A DNA stretch of 64,000 bases from Streptomyces zhaozhouensis. Lineage in GTDB: Bacteria; Actinomycetota; Actinomycetes; Streptomycetales; Streptomycetaceae. The notes under the pieces are model-generated. The model searched no databases. It was given only the letters and a program-made list of their open reading frames with translations, and was not told the origin of the DNA. This document shows positions 1 to 8,972 of this stretch, one piece after another. The stretch spans positions 62,001-126,000 of the forward strand of contig NZ_OCNE01000003.1 of NCBI RefSeq assembly GCF_900230195.1. Direction: 5' to 3'. A program made the position numbers and the translations under genes. Position 1 is the stretch's first letter. Each line of letters opens with the position of its first letter.

Positions 1-704
1 TGGTCGTGGGGGTGGCGCGGGGCGGGCGGGGAGAGGTCGTGCTGGGCGGTGCCCTGGTCGGGGTAGGGCGCCCCGCCCCTGGCCTGGGTGTCGTAGCCGG
101 GCGACGCGAAGCCGCCGGTGTCGTAGCCGCCCGCGCGGTAGGAACCGGTGTCGTAGCCGCCGGTCTGGTAACCGCCGGTGTCGTAGCCGCCCGTCTGGTA
201 GCCGCCGGTGTCGTACGCGCCGGACTCGTAGCCGCCCGAGCCGTAGCCCTGCCCGCCGTAGCCGCCCTGCTGCTGGCCTCCGCCGTACCCGTGGGCGCCG
301 GTGTCGTAGCCGTCCGAGGGGTATCCCTGCCCCTGGGAGGGGTGGCCCTGATGCCCCTGGTCGCCCGGGTACTGCTGCTGCGGAACGCCGCCGTCCCAGC
401 CCTGCTGACCGCCCCGCGCACCCTGGTGCCCCGGGTCCTGATAGCCCTGCCCCGGATACCCCTGGCCCTGGTAGGAGGGGTTCTGGTAGGAGGGATCCTG
501 GTACGAGGGGTCCTGGTAGCCCTGCGGGTAACCCGCCGCCTGCTGACCGCCCGGCCCCCGGCCGTACGCGTCGAAGTCCCCGGCGCCCTGCGGCGGATGA
601 CCCTGCCCGGGGGGCGGGTACCCCTCGGGCCAGTCACGCTCACCGTAGAGCGGGTCGTCCGGGTACCACGGTTCGGAGCCGGAGCCCCGGCCGTAATCAG
701 TCAT
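1..704 (-). CDS. mltG: Endolytic transglycosylase MltG, N-terminal part (cut by window edge)
   Basis: Only the N-terminal ~234 residues are visible. The protein starts MTDYGRGSGSEPWYPDDPLY and continues as a long Gly/Tyr/Gln/Pro-rich cytoplasmic tail with repeats of the types PSYQ/DPSYQ and YDTGGYQTGG. Streptomyces MltG proteins carry such a tail before a single membrane helix and the LysM-like/YceG catalytic domain, which lie beyond base 1. MltG cleaves nascent glycan strands in the periplasm and sets their length. The ATG at 704 is the first start in frame. It follows ruvX by 84 bp on the same strand, the usual alaS-ruvX-mltG order. The assignment rests on the tail sequence and context because the catalytic domain is not in the window. 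Confidence 0.82.
   Translation of the reverse strand, partial: MTDYGRGSGSEPWYPDDPLYGERDWPEGYPPPGQGHPPQGAGDFDAYGRGPGGQQAAGYPQGYQDPSYQDPSYQNPSYQGQGYPGQGYQDPGHQGARGGQQGWDGGVPQQQYPGDQGHQGHPSQGQGYPSDGYDTGAHGYGGGQQQGGYGGQGYGSGGYESGAYDTGGYQTGGYDTGGYQTGGYDTGSYRAGGYDTGGFASPGYDTQARGGAPYPDQGTAQHDLSPPAPRHPHD
97..245. repeat. 30-bp in-frame tandem repeats inside mltG
   Basis: About five imperfect copies of a 30-bp unit encode, on the minus strand, the decapeptide YDTGGYQTGG and variants (YDTGSYRAGG, YESGAYDTGG). The repeat is in frame, so copy-number change would alter the length of the disordered MltG tail without breaking the gene. Confidence 0.7.
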
Positions 705-788
705 CGATCCCCTAGTGCAGCAAGGTGGCAGCCCCGTACCCCCCAAGCAGCAAACTGCCGTGTCGCGCGGAACGTTACCGTATCGCGA

Positions 789-1253
789 TCAGACAACCAC
801 TTCGACGCACTGCCCCGGCGGGCGCCCCGCACCGCGCTCGGTCTCCAGCGCGCTCTGCAGGATCACCACCGCCGCCGCCTGGTCGATGCGGGAGCGCCCC
901 TTCTTCGCCGAGACCCCCGAGGCGCGCATGTCACGCGCCGCGGCCACGGTCGACATCCGCTCGTCGACCAACCGCACGGGAACGGGCGCCACTTGGCGCG
1001 CCAGCTCCTCCGCGAAGGCGCGCACCCGGCCGGCCGCCGGACCCTCGCGTCCGTTCAACGAACGCGGGAGCCCGACGACGACCTCGATCGGCTCGTACTC
1101 GGCGACCAACTGCCCCAGGCGCCGCCTGGCGGCCGGCAGATCGCGCCCGGGCACCGTCTCCACCGGGGTCGCCAGCAGCCCGTCGGGGTCGCAGGAGGCG
1201 ACCCCGATCCTGGCGTCGCCGACGTCGACCGCCAGCCGCCTGCCGCGTCGCAT
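789..1253 (-). CDS. ruvX: Holliday junction resolvase-like RuvX/YqgF, pre-16S rRNA nuclease
   Basis: A 154-residue protein of the YqgF/RuvX RNase H-fold family. It begins [20 protein letters not shown], carrying the first catalytic Asp of the fold, and contains the conserved GLPRSLNGREGPAA and VDERMSTVAA segments, the latter with the second acidic residue. Family members process the 5' end of pre-16S rRNA and have been proposed as resolvases. The ATG at 1253 overlaps the alaS stop codon by one base (TGATG), so the two are translationally coupled. Length is typical for the family. Confidence 0.93.
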   Translation of the reverse strand: MRRGRRLAVDVGDARIGVASCDPDGLLATPVETVPGRDLPAARRRLGQLVAEYEPIEVVVGLPRSLNGREGPAAGRVRAFAEELARQVAPVPVRLVDERMSTVAAARDMRASGVSAKKGRSRIDQAAAVVILQSALETERGAGRPPGQCVEVVV

Positions 1254-3919
1254 CAGGCGACGTCCGCGACCTGGCGCTCCACCGCGGCCAGCGCCTCGTC
1301 CACCGCGTTCGGGTCCTGGCCGCCGCCCTGCGCCACGTCGGGCTTGCCGCCACCGCCGCCGCCCAGCGCCTTGGCCGCGGTGCGGACCAGGTCGCCGGCC
1401 TTCAGACCGCGTTCCCTGGCCGCCTCGTTGGTGGCCACCACGGTCAGCGGCCGCCCGCCGGTCACGGTGAAGAGCGCGACCACGGCGGGGCGGTCGCCGG
1501 CCAGCCGGCCGCGCACGTCGAGCACCAGCTTGCGCAGGTCGTCGGCGGTGGTGCCGTCCGGCACCCGGCCGCTGGCCAGCGCGACGCCGCGCACGTCGCG
1601 GGCGCCGGAGGCCAGGCCGCCGGCGGCCTGGAGGACCTTCTCGGCGCGGAACCGCTCGATCTCCTTCTCCGCGTCCTTCAGCCGCCCCAGCATCCCGGAG
1701 ACGCGCTCCGGCAGCTCCTCCGGCCGTCCCTTGAGCAGCTCGGTCAGCTGGGCGACCACCGTGTGCTCGCGCGCCAGGAAGCGGTAGGCGTCGACCCCGA
1801 CCAGCGCCTCGACCCGGCGCACCCCGGAGCCGATGGAGGACTCACCGAGCAGCTTGACCAGGCCGAGTTGGGAGGTGTTGTGGACGTGGGTGCCGCCGCA
1901 CAGCTCCTTGGAGTAGTCGCCGATGGTGACCACCCGCACGCGGTCGCCGTACTTCTCGCCGAACTCGGCGATGGCGCCCTGCTTCCTGGCCTCGTCCATC
2001 GACATCACCTCGGCGGAGACGTCGAGTTCGCGGCCGAGCACCTCGTTGATCTTCTGCTCGACGTCGGCCAGCACGGTGCCGGGCACGGCCGTCGGCGAGC
2101 CGAAGTCGAACCGGAACCGGCCGGGGGCGTTCTCCGAGCCGGCCTGCGCGGCCGTCGGGCCCAGGGCGTCGCGCAGCGCGCGGTGGGTGAGGTGGGTGGC
2201 GCTGTGGGCGCGGGCGATCGCGCGGCGCCGCTGGACGTCGATCTCGGTCTCCACGGCGGCGCCGACCGCCACCTCGCCGACCAGCACGACGCCCTTGTGC
2301 GAGATCACGCCCGGCACCGGCTGCTGGACGTCCCGGACCTCGACGACGGCGCCGCTGTCGGTCCTGATCCGGCCGGTGTCGGCCAACTGCCCGCCGCCCT
2401 CGGCGTAGAACGGGGTGCGGCTGAGCACCACCTCGACCTCGTCGCCCTCCACGGCGACGGGCGCGGAGGCGGCGTTGACCAGCAGGCCGACGACGCTCGA
2501 CTCGCCGCTGACGCTGGTGTACCCGATGAACTCGGAGGGCCCGGCGGCGTCGGCGAACTCCCGGTAGGCGGTGAGGTCGGCGTGGCCCTGCTTCTTGGAC
2601 CTGGCGTCGGCCTTGGCGCGCTCCCGCTGCTCCTTCATCAGCCGGCGGAACCCGGCCTCGTCCACGGAGAGCCCCTGCTCGGCGGCCATCTCCAGGGTGA
2701 GGTCGATCGGGAAGCCCCAGGTGTCGTGGAGCAGGAACGCCTGGTCGCCGCCGAGCACGCTGCCGCCGGCGGCCTTGGCCTCGGTGACGGCGGTGTCCAG
2801 GATGTTGGTGCCGGCCCTGAGGGTCTTCAGGAACGCGGCCTCCTCGGCCAGCGCGACGGTCTCGATCCGGCCGCGCTCGGTGCGCAGTTCGGGGTACTGC
2901 TCGCCCATGATGCCGATCACGGTGTCGACCAGCTCGCCGACGACCGGCCCGTCGGCGCCCAGCAGCCGCATGTTGCGGATCGCGCGGCGCATGATCCGGC
3001 GCAGCACGTAGCCGCGGCCCTCGTTACCGGGGGTGACCCCGTCGCCGATCAGCATCACCGAGGTGCGCATGTGGTCGGCGACCACGCGCAGGGCGACGTC
3101 GCTCTCGTCGGCGGCGCCGTAGCGCACGTCGGTGAGGGCGGCGGCCTTGTCGATGACGACGCGCAGGGTGTCCGTCTCGAACATGTTGCGCACGTCCTGG
3201 AGGACCATCGCCAGGCGCTCCAGGCCGAGCCCGGTGTCGATGTTCTGCGAGGGCAGGTCACCGATGATCGGGTAGTCCTTGCCGCCGCCGGGGCCGCGCT
3301 CGTACTGCATGAACACCAGGTTCCACAGCTCGACATAGCGCTCGTCGTTGACCTCGGGGCCGCCCTCGGGGCCGAAGGCGGGGCCCCGGTCGTAGTTGAT
3401 CTCCGAGCAGGGGCCGCAGGGCCCCGGCACGCCCATGTCCCAGAAGTTCGGCCCCTTGCCGAGGCGCTGGACCCGCTCGGCCGGGACGCCCACACCCTCG
3501 GTCCAGATGCGGTACGCCTCGTCGTCCTCCTCGTAGACGGTCACCCACAGCCGCTCGGGGTCCAGGCCGTAGCCGCCCTCGTCCTGGGAGGTGGTCATCA
3601 GCTCCCAGGCCAGGGTGATGGCCCGCTCCTTGAAGTAGTCCCCGAAGGAGAAGTTCCCGCACATCTGGAAGAACGTGCCGTGCCGGGTGGTCTTGCCGAC
3701 CTCCTCGATGTCCGGGGTGCGCACGCACTTCTGGACGCTGACGGCCCGCTCGTAGGGCGGGGTGGCCTGGCCGAGGAAGAAGGGCTTGAACGGCACCATC
3801 CCGGCGGGGACCAGCAGCAGCGTCGGGTCGTCCGCGATCAGCGACGCCGAGGGCACCACGGTGTGCCCGCGCTCCTCGAAGAAGCCGAGCCAGCGGCGGC
3901 GGATTTCAGCCGACTCCAT
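1253..3919 (-). CDS. alaS: Alanyl-tRNA synthetase
   Basis: An 888-residue cytoplasmic class II aminoacyl-tRNA synthetase charging tRNA-Ala. The N-terminal catalytic core is complete ([40 protein letters not shown]). The editing domain has the zinc-binding HSATH motif near residue 571 and [13 protein letters not shown] near residue 672. The C-terminal DHHA1 region ends in a Gly-rich [15 protein letters not shown] segment. The length is standard. The gene overlaps DUF6167 upstream and ruvX downstream by one base each, so it sits in a tight operon. No T-box leader was seen; the upstream sequence is coding. Confidence 0.98.
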   Translation of the reverse strand: MESAEIRRRWLGFFEERGHTVVPSASLIADDPTLLLVPAGMVPFKPFFLGQATPPYERAVSVQKCVRTPDIEEVGKTTRHGTFFQMCGNFSFGDYFKERAITLAWELMTTSQDEGGYGLDPERLWVTVYEEDDEAYRIWTEGVGVPAERVQRLGKGPNFWDMGVPGPCGPCSEINYDRGPAFGPEGGPEVNDERYVELWNLVFMQYERGPGGGKDYPIIGDLPSQNIDTGLGLERLAMVLQDVRNMFETDTLRVVIDKAAALTDVRYGAADESDVALRVVADHMRTSVMLIGDGVTPGNEGRGYVLRRIMRRAIRNMRLLGADGPVVGELVDTVIGIMGEQYPELRTERGRIETVALAEEAAFLKTLRAGTNILDTAVTEAKAAGGSVLGGDQAFLLHDTWGFPIDLTLEMAAEQGLSVDEAGFRRLMKEQRERAKADARSKKQGHADLTAYREFADAAGPSEFIGYTSVSGESSVVGLLVNAASAPVAVEGDEVEVVLSRTPFYAEGGGQLADTGRIRTDSGAVVEVRDVQQPVPGVISHKGVVLVGEVAVGAAVETEIDVQRRRAIARAHSATHLTHRALRDALGPTAAQAGSENAPGRFRFDFGSPTAVPGTVLADVEQKINEVLGRELDVSAEVMSMDEARKQGAIAEFGEKYGDRVRVVTIGDYSKELCGGTHVHNTSQLGLVKLLGESSIGSGVRRVEALVGVDAYRFLAREHTVVAQLTELLKGRPEELPERVSGMLGRLKDAEKEIERFRAEKVLQAAGGLASGARDVRGVALASGRVPDGTTADDLRKLVLDVRGRLAGDRPAVVALFTVTGGRPLTVVATNEAARERGLKAGDLVRTAAKALGGGGGGKPDVAQGGGQDPNAVDEALAAVERQVADVA

Positions 3920-4308
3920 CAGTGGTCCTCTTTTCCGGTCAGTCGCTTCGGTGCGTGCGGTCGGATGGTGCGTTCTGTGCGGGCGGCGCGGACCACGCGG
4001 GGCCGCGCGGGCGGGGCCGCCGCCGGGGCCGGCGGCTCGGTGCGGCCCGCCTCGAGCGGCAGCGCCCGTTCGCCGTCGGGGGGCGCCGTCAGGCCGAGCG
4101 CGTCGTGGAGCTGGTCCTCGCGCTCGACCATGCCGGCCCGGACGTCGCCGGCGAAGAGCCGCAGCCGCTGGCCGCCGGCGACGGCGCGGTCGGCGGCGCG
4201 CAGCGCGAGGCTGTCGGGGGCCAGGCTACGCAGCTTCCGCTGGACCTTGGTGGTGGCCCACACACCGGCGACGGCACCGGTGGTGAACCAGAACGCGCGG
4301 CGGATCAT
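3919..4308 (-). CDS. DUF6167 family protein
   Basis: A 129-residue protein of unknown function found next to alaS in Streptomyces. It begins [20 protein letters not shown], a short hydrophobic segment that could be a membrane anchor. This is followed by a basic and helical region ([22 protein letters not shown]) and a Pro/Ala-rich tail. It overlaps alaS by one base and the upstream DUF948 gene by four bases (ATGA). This coupling and the shared order suggest a common role with the DUF948 partner at the membrane, but no function is known. Confidence 0.8.
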   Translation of the reverse strand: MIRRAFWFTTGAVAGVWATTKVQRKLRSLAPDSLALRAADRAVAGGQRLRLFAGDVRAGMVEREDQLHDALGLTAPPDGERALPLEAGRTEPPAPAAAPPARPRVVRAARTERTIRPHAPKRLTGKEDH

Positions 4309-4721
4309 CGGCGGTCGGTCCTTCCCTGACGACGGCGGCGGGGCGCGGGCACGACCCGGGGCGGCGGCTCGGGCGCCGCTCTGCGGCTCAACGCGCGGCG
4401 CACCCCGTACCCGAAGGCCGCGACCTTCACGAGCGGCCCGCCGAAGGTGCTGGCCACCGTGGTGGACAACGCCGAGGCGTTGGCGGCGACATCGCGCACG
4501 TCGGCGGTGATGTCGTCGACCCGCTCCAGCTGCGACTGGGCGCTGCGCACCGTGCGGGACGCCTCGCCCAGCAGGGGGACGACGCGTTCTGTGAGCGAGC
4601 TGACCAGCTCGGTCGCCGCCCGGAGCGTCCGGGCCAGCCGGTACAGCACCACGGCCAGGAACGAGACCAGGATCGCCCAGAAGACGGCCACCAGCAGGCC
4701 GGCCACTTCGCCACCGGACAC
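4305..4721 (-). CDS. DUF948 domain membrane protein
   Basis: A 138-residue protein. I place the start at the GTG at 4721 because GAGGGAAG lies about 9 bases before it, and the protein then begins VSGGEVAGLLVAVFWAILVS, a single N-terminal transmembrane helix. A longer open frame reaches 4895, but that extension is Arg/Pro-rich and not conserved-looking. The helix is followed by a heptad-like region (LVSSLTERVVPLLGEASRTV) typical of DUF948 coiled coils, then a basic Pro/Arg tail. The function is unknown. It is the first gene of the DUF948-DUF6167-alaS-ruvX-mltG operon. Confidence 0.82.
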   Translation of the reverse strand: MSGGEVAGLLVAVFWAILVSFLAVVLYRLARTLRAATELVSSLTERVVPLLGEASRTVRSAQSQLERVDDITADVRDVAANASALSTTVASTFGGPLVKVAAFGYGVRRALSRRAAPEPPPRVVPAPRRRRQGRTDRR

Positions 4722-4911
4722 GAACGCACCGCTTCCCTCGGATGGGTAGTTTCGCCGCCTCGGGGTCGACGGTCGGCCGGCCGCGACCGGCCGGGAGGGC
4801 ATTCCCCTCCCCACCGTTCTCCCCGCTCGACGGCAGGTCCCGACCCTATCGCGCTCCCCGCGCGGGCTCGTACCGCATTCCTCCGCGTCTGCCAAGAGGG
4901 ACCGGCGACAA

Positions 4912-4941
4912 TTGTACGTTCTGCTTACCTACGCGTACCCT
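4912..4941 (+). promoter_or_regulatory. Candidate vegetative promoter for a leaderless transcript
   Basis: TTGTAC (4912-4917) and TACCCT (4936-4941) are separated by 18 bases and resemble housekeeping-sigma hexamers. The expected transcription start falls at about 4949-4951, which is the A of the ATG of the downstream NTPase gene. No Shine-Dalgarno sequence precedes that ATG. Confidence 0.5.
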
Positions 4942-4950
4942 GCGTGTCTT

Positions 4951-7173
4951 ATGCGAGGCTTTCAGGGGTCCGAGCCTCCGGCTCGGGAGACGGTTCGGGG
5001 GACCCGTCCGGACGGCTGCCGTCCGGGCAACCTTCCGACGGAGCTGACGAGGTTCATCGGCCGCAGCGCCGAAGTCAGCGCGCTCACGGCCGCGTTGGCC
5101 GACGAGCGGCTGGTCACCGTCACCGGCGTCGGCGGCGTGGGGAAGTCGCGGTGCGCGCTCCAGGCCGCGCGGCTTCTGCAGGAACGCTTCTGCGATGGCG
5201 TGTGGCTGGTGGAGCTGGCGGGGCTGCGCGACCCCGAGCTGCTGGAGCACGCGGTGGTCGAGGCGCTCGGCGTGACGGACCAGTCGGGCCGGCCGCCGCT
5301 GACCGTGCTCCTCGAACAGCTCGTCGGACGGCGGATGTTGCTGGTGCTGGACGGGGTGGAACACCTGGTCGAGCCGTCGGCGGCGCTGGCGCACGAGCTG
5401 CTGCGCCGGGTGCCGGGGCTGCGGGTGCTCGCCACCGGGCGGCGGCCGTTGGGCATCGTCGGCGAACGGCTCTACCCGCTGGCGCCGATGACCGCGCCGG
5501 TGCCGGCCTGCGCCGAGGCGGCGCGGGTGCCGCTCGGCGAGGCGGCCTGGCTCTTCGCCGACCGGGCAGCGGCCGTGCTGCCCGGCTTCACGATCACCCA
5601 GGAGAACCGGCGGGTGGTGGCCGAGCTCTGCCACCGGCTGGACGGCATCCCGTTGGCGCTGGAGCTGGCGGCCGGCCGGCTGCGCACCCTGTCGCTGGAA
5701 CAGACGCTGCAACGGCTCGACGACCGCTTCCGGCTGCTGGTCGGCGGCGGGGCGGGCGCGCCGCCGCAGCACCAGACGCTGCGCACGGCGATGGGCTGGA
5801 GCCACGAGTTGTGCACCCCGCAGCAGCGGCTGCTGTGGGCCCGGCTGTCGGTCTTCGCCGGCCACTTCGACCTGGACGCCGCCGAGTACGTCTGCTCGGG
5901 CCCCGACCTGCCGGCCGACGAGGTGCTCGACGTGCTCACCGAGCTGGTGGCCCAGTCGGTGGTCAGCCGGGAGGAGGCGCCCTCGGGGGTGCGCTACCGG
6001 ATACTCGACACCGTCCGCGCCTACGGGGCGGACTGGCTCGGGGCCACCGGCGACACCGACCGGCTGCGCCGTCGGCACCGGGACTGGTGCACCGGACTGG
6101 TCACCTGGTGCGAGCTGGAGTGGTTCAGCCCGCGCCAGTCCGAGGTCGCGCGCCGGGTCCACGACGAACTTCCCAACCTGCGGGCCGCGTTCGAGTTCGC
6201 GATGGAGGAGGACGAGGACGGCAGGTTCGGGCTCTACCTGGCGGCGACGCTCTGGTTCTGCTGGGTGGCGTGCGGCCGGCTGGCCGAGGGCCGGCACTGG
6301 TTGGACCGGGCGCTGGCACTGGGCACCGACCACGAGGAGACCAGGCTGCGCGCGCTGTGGGCGGTCGGGTACGTGGCGGTGCTCCAGGGCGACACGGTCG
6401 CGGCGCTGACCGCGCTGCACGAGTGCCGCCAGGCGGCGGAACGCACGGGCGACGCGCGCGCGTTGGCCTACTCGCTGCACCACAGCGGGGCGCTGGCGCT
6501 GATCAACGACGAGGCGGGCGAGGCCGAGTCGCTGCTGCGCGCGGCGATGGAGCGCTACGAGGAGATCGGCGAGCTGAACAGCAACGTGCTGATGGGGCGC
6601 GTGAAGCTGGCCATGGCGCTGGCCTTCCAGGGCGACATCGCGGGCGCGGCGGCGCTCTGCGAGGAGGTGCGCGACGTCTGCGAGGAGCACGGCGAGCAGT
6701 GGGCGCGCTCCTACGCGCTGCACGTCCTGGGGTTCGCCGCCTGGTCGGACGGCGACACGGCGGGGGCGCGGCGGATCCTGGAGGAGTCGCTGCCGGTCAA
6801 CTACGCGTTCCGCGACCTGGTGGGCACGGTCTTCGCGCTGGAGCTGCTGGCCGGGATCACCGCGAGCGAGGGGGACGCCGCCGAGGCGGCGGTGCTCCAG
6901 GGCGCGGCGGCGCGGCTGTGGCGCTCGGTGGGGATGCCGCTGTTCGGCTCGGAGTACTTCAACGACCCGCACGCGCGCAGCGCCGAGCAGGTGGCCGAGC
7001 TGCTGGGCAAGACGCGCTTCCGCGAGTGCCTGCGGGAGGGCGAGCGGCTGGACACCGACGCCGCCGTCGCCAGGGCGCTGCGCGTGCGGGGTGGCGCGGC
7101 GGCCGCCCCGCGGCCGGCGATGGCCGGCCCGCCGCCGCCACCGAGGGCGGGGCGGCGGGCGGCGCCGCAGTGA
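4951..7173 (+). CDS. AfsR/LuxR-like STAND NTPase with TPR-like C-terminus
   Basis: A 740-residue regulator-like ATPase. The Walker A motif GVGGVGKS is at residues 59-66, Walker B (MLLVLDGVEHL) near residue 125, and the GIPLALELAA sensor segment near 230. This is the NB-ARC/AP-ATPase arrangement of AfsR and LAL regulators. A helical C-terminal half (ALAYSLHHSGALALINDEAG) looks like TPR repeats. No SARP, HTH or LuxR DNA-binding domain is visible, so it may act through a partner. The ATG at 4951 was preferred over the TTG at 4912 because the latter is part of a promoter-like -35 and has no good ribosome-binding site. It converges on rpsD with 58 bp between stops. Confidence 0.8.
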   Translation: MRGFQGSEPPARETVRGTRPDGCRPGNLPTELTRFIGRSAEVSALTAALADERLVTVTGVGGVGKSRCALQAARLLQERFCDGVWLVELAGLRDPELLEHAVVEALGVTDQSGRPPLTVLLEQLVGRRMLLVLDGVEHLVEPSAALAHELLRRVPGLRVLATGRRPLGIVGERLYPLAPMTAPVPACAEAARVPLGEAAWLFADRAAAVLPGFTITQENRRVVAELCHRLDGIPLALELAAGRLRTLSLEQTLQRLDDRFRLLVGGGAGAPPQHQTLRTAMGWSHELCTPQQRLLWARLSVFAGHFDLDAAEYVCSGPDLPADEVLDVLTELVAQSVVSREEAPSGVRYRILDTVRAYGADWLGATGDTDRLRRRHRDWCTGLVTWCELEWFSPRQSEVARRVHDELPNLRAAFEFAMEEDEDGRFGLYLAATLWFCWVACGRLAEGRHWLDRALALGTDHEETRLRALWAVGYVAVLQGDTVAALTALHECRQAAERTGDARALAYSLHHSGALALINDEAGEAESLLRAAMERYEEIGELNSNVLMGRVKLAMALAFQGDIAGAAALCEEVRDVCEEHGEQWARSYALHVLGFAAWSDGDTAGARRILEESLPVNYAFRDLVGTVFALELLAGITASEGDAAEAAVLQGAAARLWRSVGMPLFGSEYFNDPHARSAEQVAELLGKTRFRECLREGERLDTDAAVARALRVRGGAAAAPRPAMAGPPPPPRAGRRAAPQ

Positions 7174-7231
7174 GCGCGGGGGCCGCCGGCTCCGTGGGAC
7201 GTGGCCCGGGGGACGCGCCCGGTGGACGGCG

Positions 7232-7846
7232 TCAGCGGCCGGCGTAGTACTCGACGACGAGCTGCTCGTCGCAGATGACCGGGATCTCGCTGCGGTTCGG
7301 GTTGCGGTCCAGGCGGAACGCCAGGGCCTGGAGATTGACCTGGAGGTAGCGCGGGGTCTCGCCCTCGCCGGCGTAGCCGCCCTCGCGCGCCACCTGGAAC
7401 GGGTGCTTGTCGCGGCTGCGCTCGCGCACGGTGATCACGTCGTCGGGCCTCACCCGGAAGGAGGGCTTGTCGACCTTGCGGTCGTTGACGGCGATGTGGC
7501 CGTGCACCACCATCTGGCGGGCCTGGTAGATCGTGCGCGCGAGGCCGGCGCGGAGCACCAGGGCGTCCAGCCGCCGCTCCAACTCGACGATCAGCGCCTC
7601 GCCGGCCTTGCCGGTGACCTTGCGGGCGCGGTCGTAGGCGCGCACCATCTGGCGCTCGCTGATGTCGTACTGGGCGCGCAGGCGCTGCTTCTCCAGCAGC
7701 CGGACCTTGTAGTCACTGGTCTGCTTGCGCCCACGGCCGTGCTCACCCGGCGGGTAGGGGCGCTTCTCGAAGTACTTGACCGCCTTCGGGGTGAGCGCGA
7801 TGCCGAGTGCGCGCGACTTCTTGACCTTGGGACGCGACTGGTTCAC
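7232..7846 (-). CDS. rpsD: 30S ribosomal protein S4
   Basis: A 204-residue primary 16S rRNA-binding protein that nucleates small-subunit assembly. It starts [18 protein letters not shown], and the S4 RNA-binding domain ([30 protein letters not shown]) covers about residues 92-155. It lacks the N-terminal cysteine cluster of zinc-binding S4 forms. A GGAGGT ribosome-binding site precedes the ATG. The gene stands alone, away from the alpha operon, as is usual in Streptomyces. Its promoter region is shared with the divergent DUF2470 gene and contains an iron box 24 bp before the start codon. Confidence 0.97.
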   Translation of the reverse strand: MNQSRPKVKKSRALGIALTPKAVKYFEKRPYPPGEHGRGRKQTSDYKVRLLEKQRLRAQYDISERQMVRAYDRARKVTGKAGEALIVELERRLDALVLRAGLARTIYQARQMVVHGHIAVNDRKVDKPSFRVRPDDVITVRERSRDKHPFQVAREGGYAGEGETPRYLQVNLQALAFRLDRNPNRSEIPVICDEQLVVEYYAGR

Positions 7847-7869
7847 GTGGAACGGACCTCCGTAGTAAG

Positions 7870-7888
7870 TTAGGTGAGCCTTACCTTA
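7870..7888. promoter_or_regulatory. Iron box (DmdR/IdeR-type operator)
   Basis: The 19-mer TTAGGTGAGCCTTACCTTA reads TAAGGTAAGGCTCACCTAA on the other strand. This matches the Streptomyces DmdR iron-box consensus as I recall it, TTAGGTTAGGCTCACCTAA, at 17 of 19 positions. It lies 15 bp before the DUF2470 start codon and 24 bp before the rpsD start. Binding of an iron-loaded DtxR-family repressor here would block the DUF2470 promoter; an effect on rpsD is also possible. Confidence 0.78.
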
Positions 7889-7902
7889 GCTGAGGAGCGC
7901 GC

Positions 7903-8745
7903 ATGATTCGACCTGGGAGCCCCCTGCCCGACACCGGAGACCGGAGCCGGGAGACGGGCCAGCCGCGTCCCACGGAGGAAGCCCGACAGCCGACGGCCGC
8001 CGAGCGGGTGCGCACCCTGGTGGAGTCGAACGCGTCGGCCACCCTCACCATTCCGGGCGCTGAGCGGGACACCTTCGACAATCCGGTCCCCAGTGTGCCG
8101 GAGGCGCGGGCGGTCACTCCACGCGGGGACGTCCTTCTGCTGGTGCCCGCGGACTCGCTGGCGGGCCGTACGGCGGTACACGCCCACCACGACGAGATGA
8201 CCGCGGTGATGGAGATCACAGATGTCGCGCCGGTTTCGGTGCCCCAGCGCATCAGGGGGAAGGCGGGGGTCGCCGGCTGGTTGACGGCCGTGCCGGCCGA
8301 GGAGAGCGGCGCCTGCCGCCGGCTGCTGGCCAGGGCCCATCCGTCGGGCCCCCTGCCCGGCGCCGCGTGGACGCTGCTGCGGCTGGAGGTCGGCGAGGCC
8401 TACGTCGACGACCTGTGGGGCGAGGAGCCGGTGGAGCCGGACGCGTTCACCGAGGCCGCCCCCGACCCGCTGGCCCGCCACGAGTCGGAGCTGCTGCAGC
8501 ACCTGGCGGCCAGCCACCAGGACCAACTCGGCTCGCTGTGCCGGCTGCTGGGCGACGCCGTGCCGGACGCGCCCCGCGGCGCGGGACTGAGCGTCGCTCC
8601 GCTCAGCCTGGACCGCTTCGGTCTGCGGCTCCGCTGCCGCGCGGAGGGGCGGTGCTTCGACGCGCGCTTCGACTTCCCCGAACCGGTCACGGACGTGGCG
8701 CAGTTGCGCCGCGCGATGCGCTGGCTCTTCGAATCCGCGGGGTAG
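7903..8745 (+). CDS. DUF2470 (Dri1/HugZ-like) protein under an iron box
   Basis: A 280-residue soluble protein. The first ~185 residues resemble a pyridoxamine-oxidase/HugZ-type split barrel (TLVESNASATLTIPG; TAVMEITDVAPVSVP). Residues ~190-280 form the DUF2470 domain (HESELLQHLAASHQDQ, then FDARFDFPEPVTDVAQLRRA). DUF2470 domains occur in haem-binding or haem-degrading HugZ relatives and in the cyanobacterial iron-related protein Dri1. The iron box immediately upstream fits a role in haem or iron metabolism. A GAGGAG ribosome-binding site lies 5 bases before the ATG. The exact activity is unknown. Confidence 0.85.
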   Translation: MIRPGSPLPDTGDRSRETGQPRPTEEARQPTAAERVRTLVESNASATLTIPGAERDTFDNPVPSVPEARAVTPRGDVLLLVPADSLAGRTAVHAHHDEMTAVMEITDVAPVSVPQRIRGKAGVAGWLTAVPAEESGACRRLLARAHPSGPLPGAAWTLLRLEVGEAYVDDLWGEEPVEPDAFTEAAPDPLARHESELLQHLAASHQDQLGSLCRLLGDAVPDAPRGAGLSVAPLSLDRFGLRLRCRAEGRCFDARFDFPEPVTDVAQLRRAMRWLFESAG

Positions 8746-8807
8746 CCCTTCCCGCCGGCCGCGGACGCCCACGGAACCGGGCGGTGCGCGGCCCCCACGG
8801 AGGGCCC

Positions 8808-8932
8808 GAGGGGCGCGGGGAACGGCGCGGCGCGTCCGGGACGGGCGGCGGACGACACCCCGACCTGGCGGCCCGGGTCGGTAGCCGACCGCGGCACCGC
8901 GTCAGGTCGCCCGCGCCGTCCCCGCGCCCCTT
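8808..8932. repeat. Streptomyces-type intergenic inverted repeat
   Basis: The arm GGGGCGCGGGGAACGGCGCG (8810-8829) recurs inverted as CGCGCCGTCCCCGCGCCCC at 8912-8930, about 80 bp away, with one base missing. The core GGGGCGCGGGGAAC is a sequence I recognise from many Streptomyces intergenic regions. It lies between the convergent DUF2470 and rarA genes and may form a large hairpin acting as a terminator or be a REP-like element. Confidence 0.6.
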
Positions 8933-8972
8933 GCACGCCGGTGGGCGGCTCGGTACCGCCGTGGCGAGCGGC

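Noticed and set aside
725..4510. 1261-codon open frame on the plus strand opposite ruvX and alaS
   Set aside because: It is the antisense shadow of alaS, whose catalytic motifs are unambiguous. It is Val/His/Leu/Asp-rich with no domain, an artefact of high GC.
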